DNA of 64,000 nucleotides from Desulfofundulus salinus (GTDB taxonomy: Bacteria; Bacillota; Desulfotomaculia; Desulfotomaculales; Desulfovirgulaceae), in contig NZ_RBWE01000001.1 of NCBI RefSeq assembly GCF_003627965.1, positions 938,524 to 1,002,523 of the forward strand, read 5' to 3'. The notes under the pieces are model-generated. The model did no database searches and was not told where the DNA came from. It saw only the letters and a program-made list of their open reading frames with translations. Below, in pieces: positions 60,005 to 64,000 of this stretch. Numbering within the stretch: position 1 is the stretch's first letter; each line of letters opens with the position of its first letter. The position numbers and the translations under genes were made by a program.

Positions 60005-60232
60005 ATGACAGTCGTTATGATCTTCCTAACCGCTCTGTGTGGGGTGTATTTAAGCTGGGTAGCTGTACTGTGGTTAAAAGGGTTTCTTATGCCAGGCGCA
60101 CATCCGGGAATCATAGTCCTGATACTGGTTTACGGCTATGTTTTGTGGAACGCCAAAGAAGAATTGTGGGAAGGGAAGGAACCCTTCTGGTTCAACCTGC
60201 TCGTTCCCCGGAACAGCATTTTGCTGCTTTGA
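60005..60232 (+). CDS. Small two-helix membrane protein
   Basis: 75 aa with two membrane helices (MIFLTALCGVYLSWVAVLWL and GIIVLILVYGYVLW) and a charged C-terminal segment. GGGGGGTGGGTGT precedes the ATG. No family recognised; it precedes the second toxin-antitoxin module. Confidence 0.6.
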   Translation: MTVVMIFLTALCGVYLSWVAVLWLKGFLMPGAHPGIIVLILVYGYVLWNAKEELWEGKEPFWFNLLVPRNSILLL

Positions 60233-60343
60233 ATATCGGGAAGTTTTTCATGCGGGCACCCGGAAATGGAAAGAAATTCTTGCGGGCAGGTGATGTTGCA
60301 TGGTATAATATTAACAGCAATGCAGTTGAAGGGAATGATAGCA

Positions 60344-60646
60344 ATGCATATAGTCAATATAACAGATATCCGGCAAAACGCCAGCAAAATAATTACCCGG
60401 GTGGTTGAATCCGGTGAACCAGCAGTGGTTCTGCAAAGGTCAAAGCCAGTCGTTTATATTGTTGGGGCTTCCGCTTATGAAGAAATGCTGAGAAAACTTG
60501 AGGCGGCAGAAAATTTGTTCCGGGTGGCCGAAACGAAAAACACCCTGCAGGAAATCACCAGGCTGAGGGAAAAAATGGCCCGGAGGGGCAAGCAGCAGGA
60601 CTCTGTACCCCTTATCCGGGAGTTGCGGGAGGGCAGGGTACGTTGA
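60344..60646 (+). CDS. Phd/YefM-family antitoxin
   Basis: 100 aa with the Phd/YefM N-terminal pattern: MHIVNITDIRQNASKIITRV, then GEPAVVLQRSKPVVYIVGASAYEEML, and a helical toxin-binding tail. GAAGGGA supports ATG 60344 over the upstream ATG. It overlaps the PIN toxin gene by four bases. Confidence 0.88.
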   Translation: MHIVNITDIRQNASKIITRVVESGEPAVVLQRSKPVVYIVGASAYEEMLRKLEAAENLFRVAETKNTLQEITRLREKMARRGKQQDSVPLIRELREGRVR

Positions 60647-61104
60647 GCCGCTACGTATGCCTGGACAGCAGCGTACTGATCAAGCTCCTCACCTGGGAAG
60701 AAGGGAGTGATGCCGCAGCGTTCCTGATGGAACGCATTATTGAATCCGGACGGACAATAGTATTGCCCGCTTTTGCCTGGGCCGAGGTGGGCAGTGTATT
60801 GCGCCAGAAAGCCAGGAGAAAAGAAATAACCCCGGAGGAAGCGGAAGAAGCCTGGCGCATGTTCGGCCGGTTGAAGATAATAACCTACCTGGAAAATGAG
60901 AGGGTGTCGGCTGCGGCCTGGGACATCGCCGTAAAAGAAAACCTCCCCACGCTTTACGACGCCGCATACCTGGCGGTGGCAGAGATAGCCGCACAACAAT
61001 CCGAGGGGGGTGTTTGTGAGTTCTGGACCGCCGATGAAAGGCTGGTGAACACGCTGGGCGGAAGGAAGAAATATGTGAGGTTGCTCCGGGGCGTCCAGCC
61101 GTAA
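60643..61104 (+). CDS. vapC: PIN-domain toxin (VapC family)
   Basis: 153 aa VapC-like ribonuclease: VCLDSSVLIKLLTWEE carries the first acidic residue, PAFAWAEVGSVLR the second, LPTLYDAAYLAVAEI the third and FWTADERLVNTLG the fourth. It starts with TTG inside the end of the antitoxin gene, so translation is coupled. Pairing of Phd-type antitoxins with PIN toxins is common. Confidence 0.92.
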   Translation: MSRYVCLDSSVLIKLLTWEEGSDAAAFLMERIIESGRTIVLPAFAWAEVGSVLRQKARRKEITPEEAEEAWRMFGRLKIITYLENERVSAAAWDIAVKENLPTLYDAAYLAVAEIAAQQSEGGVCEFWTADERLVNTLGGRKKYVRLLRGVQP

Positions 61105-61195
61105 TGGGAAGGAAAGAGAGGAGCATGATTACCGGCTTCAGTTGACCAGTTAGTCGATCATCGTTAACCTGTCAAATACATAAAGGAGGTTACCT

Positions 61196-62146
61196 ATGAA
61201 AATCAAGCGGATGTGGAAAAAGGGCCTGTTAATACTTACCGTAGCTGCTCTGGCACTCACGCTGTTTGCCACCGTGGGGTGGACGGGGGATGAAGACGTG
61301 GAGTATATGCGGTGGAACGGTCCGCCCGTTGATAGTCTCACCCCTGTCAAGTACCGTATGGGCAGCAAGATAGTCATAATGGAATTTCCCGACATTGAAA
61401 AATATGCATGGAATCTTGGGGCAGGAATGGGTGAAAGATACCCGTCGCTAGAAGTTGTTGAGATCGACGGGGTGCCCTGGCAGGACTCGCCCTATGCGGA
61501 AGTAATCAAGGAGAACCTGACGTATTACGGTGAAACCGGCAGTTATTTCGCCCGCCATCCCGAGCTGATGGAGATTGTCCTTGACAAGCGATTCAACGGC
61601 AAGGGAGCGGAGGTCTGGAAGCTTTTCAGCCAGGGCAAATCCGTAGCCGAGATCAAGCAGATACTGCTGGGCGGCAGTGAAAAGAAACAGCCCGGAACCG
61701 GGCCTTCGAATGAGAAGCCTTCCCCGGAAGAACTGCCCCCGCCGGAACCCGGGGAAATCTCCGTGGTGCTTTATCTCAACCAGAAGGACTATTCCGTTGC
61801 CCGCGAAGGTACCTGGCACAGGGCCAGCCTGGACGCGGCACCGGTTTTCAGCAACGGGAGGACCCTGGTGCCCCTGCGCGGGGTGATGGAGCAGTTCGGT
61901 GCGGATGTGAAATGGCTGCCCGAAAGCAAGCAAATCAAGGTGCAGCTCGGGGACAGGGAAGTGGTGCTGACCCTCGGCTCCACCGAAGCCCTGATCAACG
62001 GACAGGCGGCAAAACTTGACGTACCGGCGAAGGTGGTTAACGGCAGGACCCTCATCCCCCTGCGCTTCGTCTCGGAACAGATCGGCATGGATGTGGTCTG
62101 GGAAGCAAAAACGCAGAGCATCACCATAAAGCAAAAACAAAAGTAA
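61196..62146 (+). CDS. Exported protein with copper-amine-oxidase-N-like domain
   Basis: 316 aa: signal peptide (GLLILTVAALALTLFATVGW), a middle domain without recognised family (residues about 40-150), a Pro/Glu-rich linker, then two stalk repeats (NGRTLVPLRGVMEQFGADVKW and NGRTLIPLRFVSEQIGMDVVW). AGGAGGT precedes the ATG. It resembles the protein at 53674-54342 in its C-terminal repeats and probably lies at the cell surface. Confidence 0.85.
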   Translation: MKIKRMWKKGLLILTVAALALTLFATVGWTGDEDVEYMRWNGPPVDSLTPVKYRMGSKIVIMEFPDIEKYAWNLGAGMGERYPSLEVVEIDGVPWQDSPYAEVIKENLTYYGETGSYFARHPELMEIVLDKRFNGKGAEVWKLFSQGKSVAEIKQILLGGSEKKQPGTGPSNEKPSPEELPPPEPGEISVVLYLNQKDYSVAREGTWHRASLDAAPVFSNGRTLVPLRGVMEQFGADVKWLPESKQIKVQLGDREVVLTLGSTEALINGQAAKLDVPAKVVNGRTLIPLRFVSEQIGMDVVWEAKTQSITIKQKQK

Positions 62147-62165
62147 AAGAGCAGCTACAACCGGC

Positions 62166-62202
62166 AACCCTGCCCGGATCGGGCAGGGTTCATATATTTT
62201 TT
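62166..62202 (+). terminator. Terminator before the PKD protein gene
   Basis: AACCCTGCCCG / CGGGCAGGGTT, a perfect 11-bp stem, followed by CATATATTTTTT. Confidence 0.8.
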
Positions 62203-62308
62203 GGAGGCGGCTGCCGGTAAAGAGAAGGGAGGGATGGGACAAAAACAGCCGGCTGAATTTATCCGGGATCCCTGGCGAAAAAATCAAGCATGGAAAAGAG
62301 GTGATCTT

Positions 62309-64000
62309 TTGTATATGAGGAAAGGGAGGCAGCGCGTAACGGCGCTGGTAATCCTGGTGGCGTTCCTGTTAACCCTGTACCCGGCGGGGCCGCCCGCCTA
62401 CGGCTGGTCCGACTCCGGTCTACCATGTAAGAAGGGAACAGTAGTGAACATTACTAATTTTACTGTGCCCATGTCCAACTACATCGGTGTCTGGGACGTC
62501 CAGATCAGCGGGGCCGTGAGCGGGTCCGGTAAAACAGCATACTTCAACTCTTTTGACAACGGGGGCGGCTTGGGCTACAACTTCGTATCCAGCAGCAGCT
62601 ACACCACCGCCGCGCAGGAGCTGAACGGCAACCCGTCGTTCGTCACCAGCAGGATCGGCTCCTACGAGTCGACGATCAGCTGGGGTTCCGGCTCCCAAAA
62701 GCGGACCTACATCCGCCGCTTTGCCGAGTTGTGCGGTGCTGTGGTTACGGGCTTCAGCCAGGGCGTCGTGTACGTAATGACCACCCCGTACCCCAGCGCC
62801 CGGATCAGTCCCCCCTCCACCGCCAAAGCCGGGGAGCAGGTGAAAATCGCCATCAGCGGCACGTCATTCGTCCACTCCAGCAACCAGTACCAGTCAATCA
62901 CCTACAAATTCTACGTTGACTCCGGCCTGGTGGACAGCGGTTCGGGAACCAAGAGCTTTTCCAAGCAGGTATCGCACACCTTCCCGACCGCCAAAACCTA
63001 CACGCTGAAGCTTGAAGTGACGGACGGGGTTGGGCGCACCACCACGACAACCGAAACAATCAGCGTCCAGGCCGGGGCAAAGCCGCCTGCGCCTCCGCCG
63101 GGGGGGAACATGCCGCCGGTGGCCGATTTCGAGCTGCCACCCAGCGCGGAAGTCAATGAGCCGGTAAACGTGCGGGACCGTTCGGTGGACTACGACGGTA
63201 CCATCACCAGGTGGGAATGGAGCGTCAGCCCCTCCTCTTATACCGGCACGCTCGGCAACACGGGCGGCACACTGAAGTTTACCCAGAAGGGCACGTACAC
63301 CGTGAAGCTGACCGTAACGGACAACAAAGGGGCGAAGGGCGAGTGCACCAAATATATCGCCATCGGTGAATCCCTGCCGCCTCCACCTCCGCCGGAACCG
63401 CCGGAACCGGAGAACAAACCCCCGGTAGCGCGCTTCTCCATGCCGTCCGAGTGCGGCCCGGGACAGACCGTTAACGTCACCAACCGGTCCTACGACCCCG
63501 ACGGGTACATTGTGGAAGTGAAATGGCGTATAAGTCCCTCCACGGACGTGGAAGAAAACCTGGGCGATGACGGTGGGACCCTGGTGTTCCACAAACTCGG
63601 GACGTACACGGTCAAACTGACCGTTACCGATGACAGGGGCGACAGTGACTCCACGGAGGAAGAAATAGAAGTCGTCAACCAGCCGCCCAGGGCCAGGATC
63701 GTCGTCCCGGATAAAATCGTTCAGGGCGATGACGTAACCATCCGCAGCGCCTCCCGCGACCCGGACGGGGAGATCGTCAAGCTCACCTGGTCCGTGACCC
63801 CGGCTGAAAACGTGGTCGGGGAACTGGAAGGGGAGGAAAGCACGGTATACTTCGATAAGGAAGGGCAGTACAAAATTGCCCTGACCGTCGAGGACAACTG
63901 GGGGGCCACGGACACCGATGAAGTTACGGTGACCGTGGAACCGGCGATCCCGCAGGCTTTCTTTACGGATGACGGCGCCTACAAGCAGAACCGCAGGATT
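62309..64000 (+). CDS. Exported PKD-repeat protein, 3' end beyond the window
   Basis: The frame runs from TTG 62309 (or ATG 62315) to the end of the window. A signal peptide (VTALVILVAFLLTLYPAGPP) is followed by an unrecognised beta-rich domain (about 30-155), a region with VSHTFPTAKTYTLKLEVTD, and at least three PKD domains with the hallmark GTYTVKLTVTDNKG, GTYTVKLTVTDDRG and GQYKIALTVEDNWG, separated by Pro-rich linkers. PKD repeats act as spacers or adhesion modules in surface proteins. GAGGTGAT supports the start. At least 564 aa; the rest is not visible. Confidence 0.88.
   Translation, partial: MYMRKGRQRVTALVILVAFLLTLYPAGPPAYGWSDSGLPCKKGTVVNITNFTVPMSNYIGVWDVQISGAVSGSGKTAYFNSFDNGGGLGYNFVSSSSYTTAAQELNGNPSFVTSRIGSYESTISWGSGSQKRTYIRRFAELCGAVVTGFSQGVVYVMTTPYPSARISPPSTAKAGEQVKIAISGTSFVHSSNQYQSITYKFYVDSGLVDSGSGTKSFSKQVSHTFPTAKTYTLKLEVTDGVGRTTTTTETISVQAGAKPPAPPPGGNMPPVADFELPPSAEVNEPVNVRDRSVDYDGTITRWEWSVSPSSYTGTLGNTGGTLKFTQKGTYTVKLTVTDNKGAKGECTKYIAIGESLPPPPPPEPPEPENKPPVARFSMPSECGPGQTVNVTNRSYDPDGYIVEVKWRISPSTDVEENLGDDGGTLVFHKLGTYTVKLTVTDDRGDSDSTEEEIEVVNQPPRARIVVPDKIVQGDDVTIRSASRDPDGEIVKLTWSVTPAENVVGELEGEESTVYFDKEGQYKIALTVEDNWGATDTDEVTVTVEPAIPQAFFTDDGAYKQNRRI

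Larger units (their letters stand above)
16630..64000. mobile_element. Large accessory region: defence cassette plus ICE/integrated plasmid
   Basis: The left edge is the point where tepA ceases to match its family. The region carries a replication initiator, second recA, phage-like repressors, tyrosine recombinase, phage-type Dam methylase, VirB4-type transfer genes, a Tad pilus locus, several toxin-antitoxin units and an insertion sequence, and no housekeeping gene. No right boundary, attachment repeat, relaxase or coupling protein is visible, so the element extends past the window. The restriction cassette (16.8-23.7 kb) may be a separate insertion from the conjugative part (from 23.9 kb). 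Confidence 0.65.

Overview
The window joins a conserved chromosomal block to a large accessory region. The block (about 1-16,630) keeps the endospore-former gene order known from Bacillus subtilis: rpsO, pnp, ylxY, a DacF-type carboxypeptidase, the M16 peptidase, ymxH, dapB, the dipicolinate synthase pair, asd, dapG, dapA, RNase J and tepA. The dipicolinate and ymxH genes point to a spore-forming Firmicute. The moderately high GC, frequent GTG/TTG starts and strong Shine-Dalgarno sites fit a Desulfotomaculum/Pelotomaculum-like member of the Peptococcaceae; that placement is inference.

The synteny breaks inside tepA at about 16,630. Next comes a tightly packed four-gene cassette (16,863-23,676): a C5-cytosine DNA methyltransferase, a UvrD-type helicase with a Cas4/AddB-like nuclease end, a Vsr-type endonuclease, and a GHKL ATPase fused to a predicted PD-(D/E)XK nuclease. 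It looks like an uncommon restriction or defence system.

From 23,950 the sequence reads as an integrative conjugative element or integrated plasmid. It has a replication initiator with three iteron-like palindromes inside its coding sequence, a divergent second RecA, a LexA/CI-like S24 repressor, and four consecutive divergent pairs of XRE regulators (26.2-30.3 kb). In most of these pairs a palindromic operator fills the promoter spacer. Three of the pairs are followed by copies of a repeated structured-RNA element, and the last copy runs into about 700 nt of GC-rich sequence dense in inverted repeats. Then follow a three-Cys-motif partner methyltransferase, a tyrosine recombinase and a phage-type Dam methylase.

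The transfer part (34.8-42.4 kb) encodes a Gram-positive type IV secretion machine: pilin-like proteins, a PrgI-like protein, VirB4, a VirB6/TrbL-like protein and a two-domain cell-wall hydrolase interrupted by an in-frame TGA. It runs into a complete monoderm Tad/Flp pilus locus (43.5-52.3 kb), so one element carries two envelope-spanning machines. No relaxase or coupling ATPase lies in the window.

The last 12 kb holds a predicted type I toxin-antitoxin pair, two PIN-domain modules, exported proteins with copper-amine-oxidase-like repeats, a beta-propeller-like secreted protein, a frameshifted IS1634-type insertion sequence, a small M50-like peptidase and the start of a PKD-repeat exported protein cut by the window edge.
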